Shown: piece by piece, positions 1 to 7,337 of the stretch
Position numbering within the stretch: the first letter of the stretch is position 1
Layout of the letters: each line of letters opens with the position of its first letter
Assembly (NCBI GenBank): GCA_023390245.1
Contig: JAEWDF010000049.1
Location: 1-18,767, forward strand
Length of the DNA stretch: 18,767 nucleotides
From: Pseudomonadota bacterium
GTDB lineage: Bacteria; Pseudomonadota; Alphaproteobacteria; Caulobacterales; Caulobacteraceae
Direction of reading: 5' to 3'
Position numbers and translations under genes: made by a program
The notes under the pieces: generated by a model
The model's database searches: none
Told to the model about the DNA's origin: nothing
The model's input: the letters and a program-made list of their open reading frames with translations, nothing else

Positions 1-562
1 CCTTCACCCGCCACCGGCTCTCGGCCGCACTGGGCTGGGGCCGCGCCGCCAGCCGCGCCAGCACGGCCGTCGCCCGCCCTTGCGCCGCCGCCATCGACAG
101 CCGCCGGCTGGTCGTCAGGCTCAGGACCGGGGCCTCGCCCCAGGCGGTCAGCAGCACCGCCCCGACCGCGCCGCTGGCCAGGGCCTCCTCCCCCGCCGCC
201 AGCAGGTCCTTCGTTTCCTTCACCCGCACCAGCACCACCCGGCCGGGGTCCAGCCCCAGCTCCCGCAGGCCCGGCCCGTGGATCTGGCCCGTCTCCAGCC
301 CCGCCATGGCCTGGACGCCCCACGCCAGCGGCCGATCGCTCGCCGCGCGCCGCACCAGTCCCAGGGCGAACCCCAGGGCGGCCGCCGCGTCCGGCGTCGT
401 CGCGGCGTAGACCTCGTGCAGCGCATGGCGCGCCAGGCCGCCCATGCGGGCGTCCGCCGCCTCATGTCCCAAGTCGAATCGCGCGTCATCGCCTGGATGG
501 CCGTCGGCCTCCATCGCCTTCAGTCGCTCGCGCAGGGCTTCGATCCGGCGGTCCGGCCGCAA
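1..562 (-). CDS. imuA: ImuA, SOS mutagenesis accessory protein (partial, C-terminus off window)
   Basis: ImuA works with ImuB and DnaE2 in damage-induced translesion synthesis in bacteria lacking UmuDC. About 187 residues are visible and the 3' end lies beyond the left edge; family members usually run to roughly 230-260 residues. Family-like stretches are HALHEVYAA, AAALGFALGLVRR, GPGLRELGLDP, LAAGEEALASGAVGAVLL, a TSRRL segment and the PSAAESRWRVK end. I see no Walker A, as expected for this RecA-like relative. The start is taken as TTG (562-560) because AAGGAG lies 7 nt upstream and there is no in-frame ATG before codon 17. Starting at that Met would lose the helix RPDRRIEALRERL that looks like a normal ImuA N-terminus. 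A LexA box overlaps the ribosome-binding site. imuB and dnaE2 would be expected downstream, outside the window. Identification is from remembered family sequence. Confidence 0.88.
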   Translation of the reverse strand, partial: MRPDRRIEALRERLKAMEADGHPGDDARFDLGHEAADARMGGLARHALHEVYAATTPDAAAALGFALGLVRRAASDRPLAWGVQAMAGLETGQIHGPGLRELGLDPGRVVLVRVKETKDLLAAGEEALASGAVGAVLLTAWGEAPVLSLTTSRRLSMAAAQGRATAVLARLAARPQPSAAESRWRVK

Positions 563-566
563 GTCA

Positions 567-581
567 GTTCTCCTTTTGTTC
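567..581 (-). promoter_or_regulatory. LexA (SOS) operator of imuA
   Basis: The plus strand reads GTTC-TCCTTTT-GTTC, an exact match to the alphaproteobacterial LexA box GTTC-N7-GTTC. It ends 4 nt upstream of the imuA TTG codon and starts just downstream of the proposed -10, so bound LexA would cover the transcription start. The N7 spacer, read on the minus strand, is AAAAGGA and contains most of the Shine-Dalgarno sequence. Confidence 0.85.
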
Positions 582-583
582 CC

Positions 584-613
584 ATATGCCGCCTCCTGAA
601 CCCCGGGAGTCAA
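584..613 (-). promoter_or_regulatory. Predicted imuA promoter
   Basis: On the minus strand TTGACT (613-608) and GCATAT (589-584) are separated by 18 nt, a reasonable sigma-70-type promoter. Transcription would begin near 577, inside the LexA box, giving a leader of only about 15 nt. Confidence 0.5.
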
Positions 614-672
614 GCGGCGTTCCACCTTGGCCATAGGAATTTATTCCGAGACCTGCGAGATCGCCGGAATAC

Positions 673-700
673 TTGACTTTTGCGCGGGGACTTCTATATG
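673..700 (+). promoter_or_regulatory. Predicted promoter of the DEAD-box helicase gene
   Basis: TTGACT (673-678) and TATATG (695-700) are separated by 16 nt, and they stand out in this GC-rich stretch. The implied transcript would have a leader of about 95-100 nt before the ATG at 805. The leader contains small hairpins (734-739 with 754-759; 763-767 with 771-775; 775-778 with 781-784). Confidence 0.5.
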
Positions 701-804
701 CGCCCCAGCCTCGGGACAGGTCTGCGATCCGCGCCGCCCGCTCGCCCAAAGAGGGGCGGTTCCGTCGCTTCGACGCGTAGACGCTTTATCTCTCCCAAGG
801 ATTC

Positions 805-2340
805 ATGACCGAATTTTCCCAACTGGGCCTTTCGCCCACGACCCTTCAGGCCGTCGCCGAGACCGGCTACACCACCGCCACCCCGATCCAGGAGCAGGCC
901 ATCCCGGTCGCCCTCGCCGGCCGCGACGTGCTGGGCATCGCCCAGACCGGCACCGGCAAGACGGCCGCCTTCACCCTGCCGCTGGTCGAGCGCCTGTCGT
1001 CGGGCCGCGCCCGCGCCCGCATGCCCCGCGCCATCGTCCTGGCCCCCACCCGCGAACTGGCCGACCAGGTCGCCGAAAGCTTCGGCAAATACGCCAAGGG
1101 CACCAAGCTGAACTGGGTGCTGCTGATCGGCGGCGTCTCCATGGGCGACCAGGTCGCCGCCCTGAACAAGGGCGTGGACGTGCTGATCGCCACGCCGGGC
1201 CGGCTGCTGGACCTGTTCGAACGCGGCAAGATGCTGCTGACGGGCGTGGAGATCATGGTCGTCGACGAGGCCGACCGCATGCTGGACATGGGCTTCATCC
1301 CGGACATCGAGCGCATCTTCAAGCTGACGCCGCCGCGCCGCCAGACCCTGTTCTTCTCGGCCACCATGCCGCCCGAGATCACGCGCCTGACGACCGCCTT
1401 CCTGAAGGATCCGACCCGGATCGAGGCCTCGCGTCCGGCGATGACCGCCGACACCATCACCCAGTATATCGTGCGCATCCCCACCTCGGACCCCAAGGCC
1501 AAGCGCACCGCCCTGCGCGCCCTGGTCGGCCGCGAGGACGTGAAGAACGGCATCGTCTTCTGCAATCGCAAGTCCGAGGTCGATATCGTGGCCAAGTCGC
1601 TGCAGAAGCACGGCTTCGACGCCGCCGCCATCCACGGCGACCTGGACCAGTCGCACCGGATGAAGACCCTGGCCGACTTCCGCGCCGGAAATCTGAAGAT
1701 TCTGGTCGCCTCCGATGTCGCCGCGCGCGGCCTGGACATCCCGGACGTCAGCCACGTGTTCAACTACGACGTCTCGCACCACGCCGACGACTACGTCCAC
1801 CGCATCGGCCGCACCGGCCGCGCCGGCAAGCTGGGCCAGGCCTTCATGATCGTCACCCCGGCCGACGACAAGTCGCTGGACAAGGTTCTGAAGCTGATCA
1901 AGAAGGACCCGCAGGAGCTGGACCTCGACATCGACTTCGCCGCGATCAAGGACCGTCCGCGCGACGACAAGCGGTCGTCGAGCCGTGGCCGCGAGCGGGA
2001 TAAGGACCGCAGTCGCGGCCGTTCGCGCGCGCCGGAACCGGTCGAAACCGCTCCCGCCGACACGGCCGTCGAGGCCGTCCCGGCCGTCTCGGAAGCCGCG
2101 CCTGAGGAAAAGCCGACCCGTTCGCGCAGCCGCCGCAGCAAGAAGACCGAAACCCCCGTCTCCGCGCCCGTGGTCGAGACCCCGGCCCAGCCCGCCGATC
2201 CGATGGAGCCGCAACTGCTGCAGTCGGACCGTCGCGGCGAGCCCCGCCCGGCCAAGACCGAACCGCATCGCCAGGGCGTGCGCGGCTTCGGCGACGACAT
2301 CCCGGCCTTCCTGCGCCGCCCGGTGGTCGTCTCCGCCTGA
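805..2340 (+). CDS. DEAD-box ATP-dependent RNA helicase (RhlE/RhlB type)
   Basis: This is an ATP-dependent RNA unwinding enzyme of superfamily 2, likely cytoplasmic and involved in RNA decay, ribosome assembly or cold adaptation. All core motifs are present: a Q motif around GYTTATPIQ (21-29), Walker A AQTGTGKT (46-53), PTREL (81-85), TPGR (130-133), DEAD (154-157), SAT (185-187), ARGLD (307-311) and HRIGRTGR (332-339). The two RecA-like domains end near residue 380. A tail of about 130 residues follows, first rich in Arg/Ser/Asp and then in Pro/Ala/Glu, typical of RNA-binding or degradosome-contacting tails. AAGGA at 797-801 sets the ATG start at 805. The core cannot be split confidently between RhlE and RhlB, so no symbol is given. 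The gene diverges from imuA and converges on lldD. Confidence 0.95.
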   Translation: MTEFSQLGLSPTTLQAVAETGYTTATPIQEQAIPVALAGRDVLGIAQTGTGKTAAFTLPLVERLSSGRARARMPRAIVLAPTRELADQVAESFGKYAKGTKLNWVLLIGGVSMGDQVAALNKGVDVLIATPGRLLDLFERGKMLLTGVEIMVVDEADRMLDMGFIPDIERIFKLTPPRRQTLFFSATMPPEITRLTTAFLKDPTRIEASRPAMTADTITQYIVRIPTSDPKAKRTALRALVGREDVKNGIVFCNRKSEVDIVAKSLQKHGFDAAAIHGDLDQSHRMKTLADFRAGNLKILVASDVAARGLDIPDVSHVFNYDVSHHADDYVHRIGRTGRAGKLGQAFMIVTPADDKSLDKVLKLIKKDPQELDLDIDFAAIKDRPRDDKRSSSRGRERDKDRSRGRSRAPEPVETAPADTAVEAVPAVSEAAPEEKPTRSRSRRSKKTETPVSAPVVETPAQPADPMEPQLLQSDRRGEPRPAKTEPHRQGVRGFGDDIPAFLRRPVVVSA

Positions 2341-2357
2341 TCCGGTTTTCGGTCCCG

Positions 2358-2379
2358 CCCGCCCGGCGATCCGGGCGGG
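2358..2379. terminator. Hairpin between convergent helicase and lldD genes
   Basis: A perfect 9-bp stem CCCGCCCGG / CCGGGCGGG closes a CGAT loop and lies between the two stop codons (helicase ends 2340, lldD ends 2387). Its symmetry could serve both strands. Neither side has a clear U-tract, so efficient intrinsic termination is uncertain. Confidence 0.5.
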
Positions 2380-2386
2380 GCGCGGA

Positions 2387-3520
2387 TCAGCCCGCCAGCA
2401 TCGACCGGTCGATGGCGTCGATGGATCGCGCGCCGGTCAGGGTCATGGCCACGCGCATTTCCTTCTCGAACAGATCGAGCAGATTGGCGACGCCCGCCTG
2501 GCCGTCGGCGGCCAGGGCGTAGATGAAGGCGCGGCCCAGCATCACCGCGTCTGCGCCCAGGGCCAGCGCCCGCACCACGTCCAGGCCGTTGCGCACCCCC
2601 GAATCGAGCAGGATGCGCAGGTCGCCCTTCACCGCCTCGGCAATCGCCGGCAGAGCGCGGGCCGAGGACAGCACGCCGTCCAGCTGACGCCCCCCATGGT
2701 TGGACACCACGATCCCGTCCGCGCCGAAGCTGACCGCGTCGCGCGCGTCCTCGGGATCGAGGACGCCCTTGATGATCATCGGCCCGTCCCAGAAGTCGCG
2801 GATCCACTGCAGGTCCTTCCACGAGATCGACGGGTCGAAATTGGCGCCCAGCCAGCCGATGTAGTCGGCCAGGCCGGTCGGCTTGCCCAGGAAGGCCGAG
2901 ACATTGCCCAGGTCGTGCGGCGTGCCGCGCAGGCCTACGTCCCAGGCCCAGGCGGGGTGGGTCATCGCCTGGATCATCCGGCGCAGCGGCCCGTTCGGCC
3001 CGCTCATGCCCGAATGGGCGTCGCGGTAGCGCGCGCCCGGCGTCGGCATGTCGACGGTGAAGACCAGCGTCTTCACGCCCGCGGCCTTGGCCCGCTCCAG
3101 CGCGCTTTTCATGAAGCCCCGGTCGCGCAGGACATACAGCTGGAACCACATCGGCCGGTCGATGGCGGGCGCGACCTCCTCGATGGCGCAGACCGAGACG
3201 GTGGACATCGTGAAGGGCACGCCGCGCGACGCCGCCGCCCTGGCCGCCTGCACCTCGCCCCGCCGGGCGTACATGCCGGTCAGGCCGACGGGCCCCAGCA
3301 CGATGGGCAGCCGCAGCGTCTCGTCGAACAGCCGCGTCTCCAGGCTCAGTTCGCCCATGTCGCGCAGCACCCGCTGGCGAAGGGGGATGGCGCGGAAGTC
3401 CTCGACGTTGCGCTTCAGCGTCTGCTCGGCATAGGCCCCGCCGTCGATGTAGTGGAACAGGAAGGGCGGCAGCTTGCGGCGCGCGGCCTCGCGATAGTCG
3501 TCGGGCGAGGAGATGATCAC
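2387..3520 (-). CDS. lldD: L-lactate dehydrogenase (FMN-dependent, respiratory)
   Basis: LldD oxidises L-lactate to pyruvate with FMN and passes electrons to the respiratory chain at the inner membrane. The 377-residue protein matches the E. coli enzyme (396) along its length, including LPPFLFHYIDGGAY (17-30), the STVSVCAIEEVAPAI region (106-120), FTVDMPTPGARYRDAHSGMSG (154-174) and the FMN-oxidoreductase signature SNHGGRQLDG (273-282), with the catalytic His at 275 and Arg at 278. Other 2-hydroxy-acid oxidases share the fold, but the similarity here is specific to LldD. The start is GTG (3520-3518), 9 nt after the stop of the preceding SDR gene. This makes it the third gene of an iclR-SDR-lldD operon, where it would consume the L-lactate released by the rhamnose pathway encoded on the other strand. 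Confidence 0.93.
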   Translation of the reverse strand: MIISSPDDYREAARRKLPPFLFHYIDGGAYAEQTLKRNVEDFRAIPLRQRVLRDMGELSLETRLFDETLRLPIVLGPVGLTGMYARRGEVQAARAAASRGVPFTMSTVSVCAIEEVAPAIDRPMWFQLYVLRDRGFMKSALERAKAAGVKTLVFTVDMPTPGARYRDAHSGMSGPNGPLRRMIQAMTHPAWAWDVGLRGTPHDLGNVSAFLGKPTGLADYIGWLGANFDPSISWKDLQWIRDFWDGPMIIKGVLDPEDARDAVSFGADGIVVSNHGGRQLDGVLSSARALPAIAEAVKGDLRILLDSGVRNGLDVVRALALGADAVMLGRAFIYALAADGQAGVANLLDLFEKEMRVAMTLTGARSIDAIDRSMLAG

Positions 3521-3529
3521 GACCCGGTC

Positions 3530-4306
3530 CTACTGGAAGTTGGCGAAGGCGCCGCCGTCGACCAGCAGCGCCGCGCCGGACATGTAGCCCGCCATGTCCG
3601 AGGCCAGGAAGGCGACGACCGAGGCGATGTCCTCCGGCCGGCCCAGGCGGCCCAGCGGGATGCGGCCCTCCATGTATTCGCGCTTCTTCGGATCGGCCAG
3701 GTCGTCCTTGTTGATGTCGGTGGCGATGGTGCCGGGCAGCACCGAGTTGCAGCGAATGCCGTGCCGGCCCAGCGCCACGGCGCACGACTGCATCAGGCTG
3801 TGAACCCCCGCCTTGGTGGGCGTATAGTGCGTCTGCATCTCCCCGCCGACCAGCGCGGAGATGGAGCTGATCGCCACGATGGCGCCGCCCCTTCCCTCCG
3901 CGTCCCGGCCCTGCCGGACCATCTGGTTCGCGGCGGCCTGAGTCATGAAGTAGGCGCCGTGGAGATTGACCTCCATCGTCCGCCGCAGCGTCTCGACCGG
4001 CATGTCCAGGAAGGCGTGGAAGGGGCAGACGCCCGCGTTGGAGACGAACACGTCCACCCGGCCCAGCGCCGCCACCGCCTGGTCGACGAAGGCCGTCGCG
4101 CTGTCCGGCAGGGCCACGTCGCCGTCGACGGCGATCACCTTGCGGCCCAGCGATTCGATCACGGCGACCACCTCGGCCGCCGCCTCGGCGTCGCGATAGG
4201 TGTTGATCGCCACGTCCGCCCCCCGGCGCGCCGCCTCGATCGCCGTGGCCCGTCCGATTCCCCGCGATGCGCCCGTGACCAGGACGACCTTGTTCTCAAG
4301 CAGCAT
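3530..4306 (-). CDS. L-rhamnose 1-dehydrogenase-like SDR
   Basis: A 258-residue classical short-chain dehydrogenase. The nucleotide site is TGASRGIG (11-18), NAG is at 90-92, and the catalytic set is Ser148, Tyr161 and Lys165, with YTPTK matching YxxxK. The stretches VSNAGVCPFHAFLDMPVETL, SISALVGGEMQTHYTPTKAGVHSL and NSVLPGTIATDINKDDLAD closely resemble the NAD(P)-dependent L-rhamnose 1-dehydrogenases (LRA1/RhaDH) of Azotobacter and Sphingomonas as I remember them. These convert L-rhamnose to L-rhamnono-1,4-lactone. Its neighbours supply every later step of that pathway, which supports the assignment. The substrate could instead be a related 6-deoxy sugar or L-lyxose-type aldose. The ATG start at 4306 is 26 nt behind iclR, and lldD follows after 9 nt. 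Confidence 0.82.
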   Translation of the reverse strand: MLLENKVVLVTGASRGIGRATAIEAARRGADVAINTYRDAEAAAEVVAVIESLGRKVIAVDGDVALPDSATAFVDQAVAALGRVDVFVSNAGVCPFHAFLDMPVETLRRTMEVNLHGAYFMTQAAANQMVRQGRDAEGRGGAIVAISSISALVGGEMQTHYTPTKAGVHSLMQSCAVALGRHGIRCNSVLPGTIATDINKDDLADPKKREYMEGRIPLGRLGRPEDIASVVAFLASDMAGYMSGAALLVDGGAFANFQ

Positions 4307-4332
4307 GGGGGATTCGGCCTTCTCTTCGTGAT

Positions 4333-5139
4333 CTAGGATTTCGGCGCCCAGCCCAGGTCGGCGCTGATCGCGTTGGCGGCGCCGGTGACCGTGCGGGTCA
4401 ATTCCGCCATCCGGTCATCGGACATGTATTGGGCGGCGGAGGAGACGCTGAGCGCGGCGACCACCTGCCCGTCCACCGAGCGGATGGGCGCGGCGACGCA
4501 GCGGATCTGGTCCTCGTTCTCCTCCAGGTCGAAGGCGTAGCCCTTCTGGGCGTAGCCACGCATCCGCTCCAGCCAGACGGAGCGCTTGGCCGAATCGAAC
4601 GGTTGGCCCTCGGGGGCGTAGAAATCGATCCACTCCGCCTCCGTCTTGTCCAGGATCAACGCCTTGCCCAGGCCCGTCGAGGCGATGGGATGGCGTTCGC
4701 CCAGGCGCGAGCCGATGTTGATCCGCCGCCGGCCCGGCACCTTGTCCAGATAGAGGGCGTGGCGGCCGTCCAGCACGCCCAGGTGCACGGTGTCGTCGGT
4801 CTGGGCCGACAGCTGCTCCAGCCACGGCCGGGCGACGCGCGGCAGATGCATCTGCTGGCTGGCGGCGTGGCCCAGCTCCAGCAGCTTGGGGCCGAGGCTG
4901 TAGCCCTCGCGCGGGCGGAACGACAGCAGCCGCCGGTCCACCAGGGCCGAGGCCAGGCGGTGCGTCGTGCTGCGCGTCAGGTCCAGCTTTTCGGACAGTT
5001 CGGCCAGCGGCAGCGAGCCGTCGATCAGGGCGTCGATCACGTCCAGGCCGCGCAGCAGGGTCTGGCTGCCGGACGCCTTGGCGCCGGTTTCCTCATCCCC
5101 ATCGACCTGCGCGGTCTTGATTGACGCCGTTCGTCCCAT
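4333..5139 (-). CDS. IclR-family transcriptional regulator of the rhamnose locus
   Basis: A 268-residue IclR-type regulator. An N-terminal winged helix-turn-helix spans about residues 24-85, with the recognition region around LAELSEKLDLTRSTTHRLASAL. It is followed by the IclR effector-binding domain (HLGVLDGRHALYLDKVPG, GERHPIASTGLGKALI, CVAAPIRSVDGQVVAALSVS). The ATG at 5139 is preferred over upstream in-frame starts because GAGGA sits 6 nt before it and the extra residues look non-coding. The gene is transcribed divergently from the rhamnonate dehydratase operon and heads its own operon with the SDR and lldD. It probably controls both directions from the dyads in the 140-nt intergenic region, with a rhamnose-pathway intermediate as likely effector. 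Regulation and effector are inferred. Confidence 0.93.
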   Translation of the reverse strand: MGRTASIKTAQVDGDEETGAKASGSQTLLRGLDVIDALIDGSLPLAELSEKLDLTRSTTHRLASALVDRRLLSFRPREGYSLGPKLLELGHAASQQMHLPRVARPWLEQLSAQTDDTVHLGVLDGRHALYLDKVPGRRRINIGSRLGERHPIASTGLGKALILDKTEAEWIDFYAPEGQPFDSAKRSVWLERMRGYAQKGYAFDLEENEDQIRCVAAPIRSVDGQVVAALSVSSAAQYMSDDRMAELTRTVTGAANAISADLGWAPKS

Positions 5140-5150
5140 TTCGTAATCCT

Positions 5151-5163
5151 CATTCTCAGAATG
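5151..5163. promoter_or_regulatory. Perfect palindrome upstream of the IclR gene, candidate operator
   Basis: CATTCT-C-AGAATG is a perfect 6-1-6 inverted repeat centred 18 nt upstream of the iclR ATG. Its length and position fit an autoregulatory IclR-family operator, but no binding evidence exists. Confidence 0.45.
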
Positions 5164-5176
5164 TAGCAAAACACGC

Positions 5177-5204
5177 AAGTCGACCCGTTCGAGGGTTGCG
5201 ACTT
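5177..5204. promoter_or_regulatory. Extended dyad in the iclR/rhamnonate dehydratase divergent region
   Basis: AAGTCG (5177-5182) pairs with CGACTT (5199-5204), and the inner ACCC (5183-5186) pairs with GGGT (5193-5196) around GTTCGA. The result is a nearly continuous 10-bp dyad with a 2-nt bulge. It abuts a TTGACG (5204-5209) that could be the -35 of the plus-strand operon, although I see no convincing -10. It is a candidate IclR operator or a local hairpin. Confidence 0.4.
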
Positions 5205-5279
5205 TGACGCGGCTGACGGAGGAACGCCAGTGCCATCCCGCAATATGGGAGCGAATCACCAGATGCCGACGGTTTGCCA

Positions 5280-6473
5280 ATGAGCCGCCTGCCGAAAATC
5301 AAGCATGTCCGCGCCTTCGTCGTGAAGAACGACGGCGCGGGCGGCGGCGCCGACTATCACGACCAGGGCGACGGCCACTGGATCGACGATCACATCGCCA
5401 CGCCGATGGCGAAGTATCCGGAATACCGCCAGAGCCGCCGCAGCTTCGGCATCAACGTGCTGGGCACCCTGGTGGTCGAGATCGAGGCCGAGAACGGCGT
5501 GGTCGGCTTCGCGGTGACCACCGGCGGCGAACCCGCCGCCTACATCGTCGAGAAGCACCTGGCCCGCTTCCTGGAGGGGCGCGATCCGTCCGAGGTCGAG
5601 AAGATCTGGGACCAGATGTATTTCTCGACCCAGTATTACGGCCGCAAGGGTCTGGTGGTGAACGCCATCTCGGGCGTGGACCTGGCGCTGTGGGATCTGC
5701 TTGGCCGCCTGCGCCAGGAGCCGGTCTTCGCCATGCTGGGCGGCGCGGTGCGCGACGAACTGCAATTCTACGCCACCGGCGCGCGCCCGGACAAGGCGAA
5801 GGAACTGGGCTTCATCGGCGGCAAGATGCCCCTCCACCACGGCCCGGCCGAGGGCGAGGAAGGCCTGCACAAGAACATCGCCGAGCTCGAGGCCATGCGG
5901 AACGCCTGCGGCGACGACTTCTGGCTGATGTTCGACTGCTGGATGGCGCTGGACCTGAACTACGCCACGCGCCTGGCCCACGAGGCCCACAAGCTGGGCC
6001 TGAAGTGGATCGAGGAGGCGCTGAGCCCCGACGACTACTGGGGCTATCAGGCGCTGAAGAAGAACGCCCCCAAGGGGATGCTGGTCACCACCGGCGAGCA
6101 TGAGGCCACCCGCTGGGGCTTCCGCATGCTGCTGGAGATGGAATGCTGCGACATCATCCAGCCGGACGTGGGCTGGTGCGGCGGCGTGACGGAGCTTCAG
6201 AAAATTTCGGCCCTGGCCGACTCCAAGGGCGTGCTGATGATCCCGCACGGATCGTCGGTCTATTCCTACCACTTCGTCGTCACGCGCCATAACAGCCCGT
6301 TCGCGGAGTTCCTGATGATGGCTCCCGGCGCCGATGAAGTCGTGCCGATGTTCCACCCCCAACTGATCGGCGAGCCGGTCCCGGTCAACGGCCGGCTGAA
6401 GGTGCCGGACACGCCCGGTTTCGGTGTCGAACTGAACCGCGACATCGCCCTGCACCGTCCCTACGAACGATAA
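5280..6473 (+). CDS. rhmD: L-rhamnonate dehydratase (enolase superfamily)
   Basis: Dehydrates L-rhamnonate to 2-keto-3-deoxy-L-rhamnonate in the cytoplasm. The 397-residue protein is close to E. coli RhmD (about 400) in diagnostic stretches such as HWIDDHIATPMAKY (33-46), FGINVLGTLVVEIEAENG (56-73), VDLALWDL, GGAVRDELQFYATGARPD, QPDVGWCGG and IPHGSSVYS. Mg ligands are visible as Asp219 (MFDCWM), Glu245 (WIEE) and Glu273 (TGEHE), with a probable base His323 paired with Asp296. This family identity points to L-rhamnose rather than L-fucose as the substrate of the whole locus. ATG at 5280 is chosen; an in-frame TTG two codons upstream is possible, and neither has a good Shine-Dalgarno. It is the first gene of the plus-strand operon. 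Confidence 0.93.
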   Translation: MSRLPKIKHVRAFVVKNDGAGGGADYHDQGDGHWIDDHIATPMAKYPEYRQSRRSFGINVLGTLVVEIEAENGVVGFAVTTGGEPAAYIVEKHLARFLEGRDPSEVEKIWDQMYFSTQYYGRKGLVVNAISGVDLALWDLLGRLRQEPVFAMLGGAVRDELQFYATGARPDKAKELGFIGGKMPLHHGPAEGEEGLHKNIAELEAMRNACGDDFWLMFDCWMALDLNYATRLAHEAHKLGLKWIEEALSPDDYWGYQALKKNAPKGMLVTTGEHEATRWGFRMLLEMECCDIIQPDVGWCGGVTELQKISALADSKGVLMIPHGSSVYSYHFVVTRHNSPFAEFLMMAPGADEVVPMFHPQLIGEPVPVNGRLKVPDTPGFGVELNRDIALHRPYER

Positions 6474-6488
6474 GAAACAAGGTCTTCG

Positions 6489-7337
6489 ATGAAACTGCTC
6501 CGCTACGGCCCCAAGGGCCAGGAAAAGCCCGGTCTGCTGGACGCCGAAGGCCGTATCCGCGACCTGTCCGGCGTCGTCGCCGACATCACGCCGGACCTGC
6601 TGTCGGCCGAGGCCCTGAAGAAGCTGGCGTCGATTGACACCGGTTCCCTTCCCCTCGTCGAGGGCGAACAACGCTATGGCGTGCCGGTCAACGGCAGCCG
6701 CAAGTTCATCGCCATCGGCCTGAACTTCGCCGACCACGCGGCGGAATCGAACCTGCCGATCCCGGCAGAGCCGGTCGTCTTCACCAAGGCCATCACCTGC
6801 CTGAACGGTCCGAACGACGATGTCGTCATCCCGCGCGGCTCCGAAAAGACCGACTGGGAGGTCGAACTGGGCGTCGTCATCGGCAAGACCGCCTCCTATG
6901 TGACCAAGGACGAGGCGCTGGACCACGTCGCCGGCTACGTCCTGATCAACGACGTGTCCGAACGCGCCTTCCAGACCGAGCGCGGCCCGACGTGGGACAA
7001 GGGCAAGGGTTGCGACACCTTCGGGCCGGTCGGCCCCTGGCTGGTCACCTCCGACGAGGTCGGCGACCCGCAGGACCTGGACATGTGGCTGGACCTGAAC
7101 GGCAAGCGCATGCAGACCGGCAACACCCGGACGATGATCTTCACCGTCGCCGAGATCGTCTCCTATCTGTCGGAGTTCATGACGCTGGAGCCGGGCGACC
7201 TGATCACCACGGGCACGCCTCCGGGCGTGGGCCTGGGCCACAAGCCGCCCCTCTATCTGAAGGCCGGCGACCAGGTGCGCCTGGGCATCCAGAAGCTGGG
7301 CGAACAGGGCCAGACCTTCGTGGCGTGGTCCCGATGA
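6489..7337 (+). CDS. FAH-family hydrolase, probable L-2,4-diketo-3-deoxyrhamnonate hydrolase (LRA6-like)
   Basis: A fumarylacetoacetate-hydrolase-family enzyme of 282 residues. An N-terminal cap domain precedes the catalytic domain, which begins near GLNFADHA (77-84). Metal ligands are Glu124 and Glu126 (DWEVELG) and Asp155 (INDVSERAF), with the typical GDLITTGTPPGVG loop (236-248). In the Sphingomonas-type non-phosphorylative rhamnose route the FAH enzyme LRA6 splits 2,4-diketo-3-deoxy-L-rhamnonate into pyruvate and L-lactate. The adjacent SDR would make that substrate and lldD would consume the lactate, so context supports the role. FAH members are hard to separate by sequence alone, so the substrate is inferred. 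AAGG precedes the ATG, 15 nt after rhmD, and the stop overlaps the next start as ATGA. Confidence 0.85.
   Translation: MKLLRYGPKGQEKPGLLDAEGRIRDLSGVVADITPDLLSAEALKKLASIDTGSLPLVEGEQRYGVPVNGSRKFIAIGLNFADHAAESNLPIPAEPVVFTKAITCLNGPNDDVVIPRGSEKTDWEVELGVVIGKTASYVTKDEALDHVAGYVLINDVSERAFQTERGPTWDKGKGCDTFGPVGPWLVTSDEVGDPQDLDMWLDLNGKRMQTGNTRTMIFTVAEIVSYLSEFMTLEPGDLITTGTPPGVGLGHKPPLYLKAGDQVRLGIQKLGEQGQTFVAWSR

Noticed and set aside
80..676. 198-residue plus-strand frame opposite imuA
   Set aside because: No family features; the minus strand carries ImuA-like sequence with a LexA box and a ribosome-binding site.
1985..4336. 783-residue plus-strand frame running through lldD and the SDR
   Set aside because: It is antisense to two clearly recognisable enzymes and shows only low-complexity Arg/His/Gln/Gly sequence.
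5140..5280. N-terminal extension of the IclR regulator to 5280
   Set aside because: The extra 47 residues resemble translated intergenic DNA and would overlap the divergent gene start. The ATG at 5139 has GAGGA at proper spacing.
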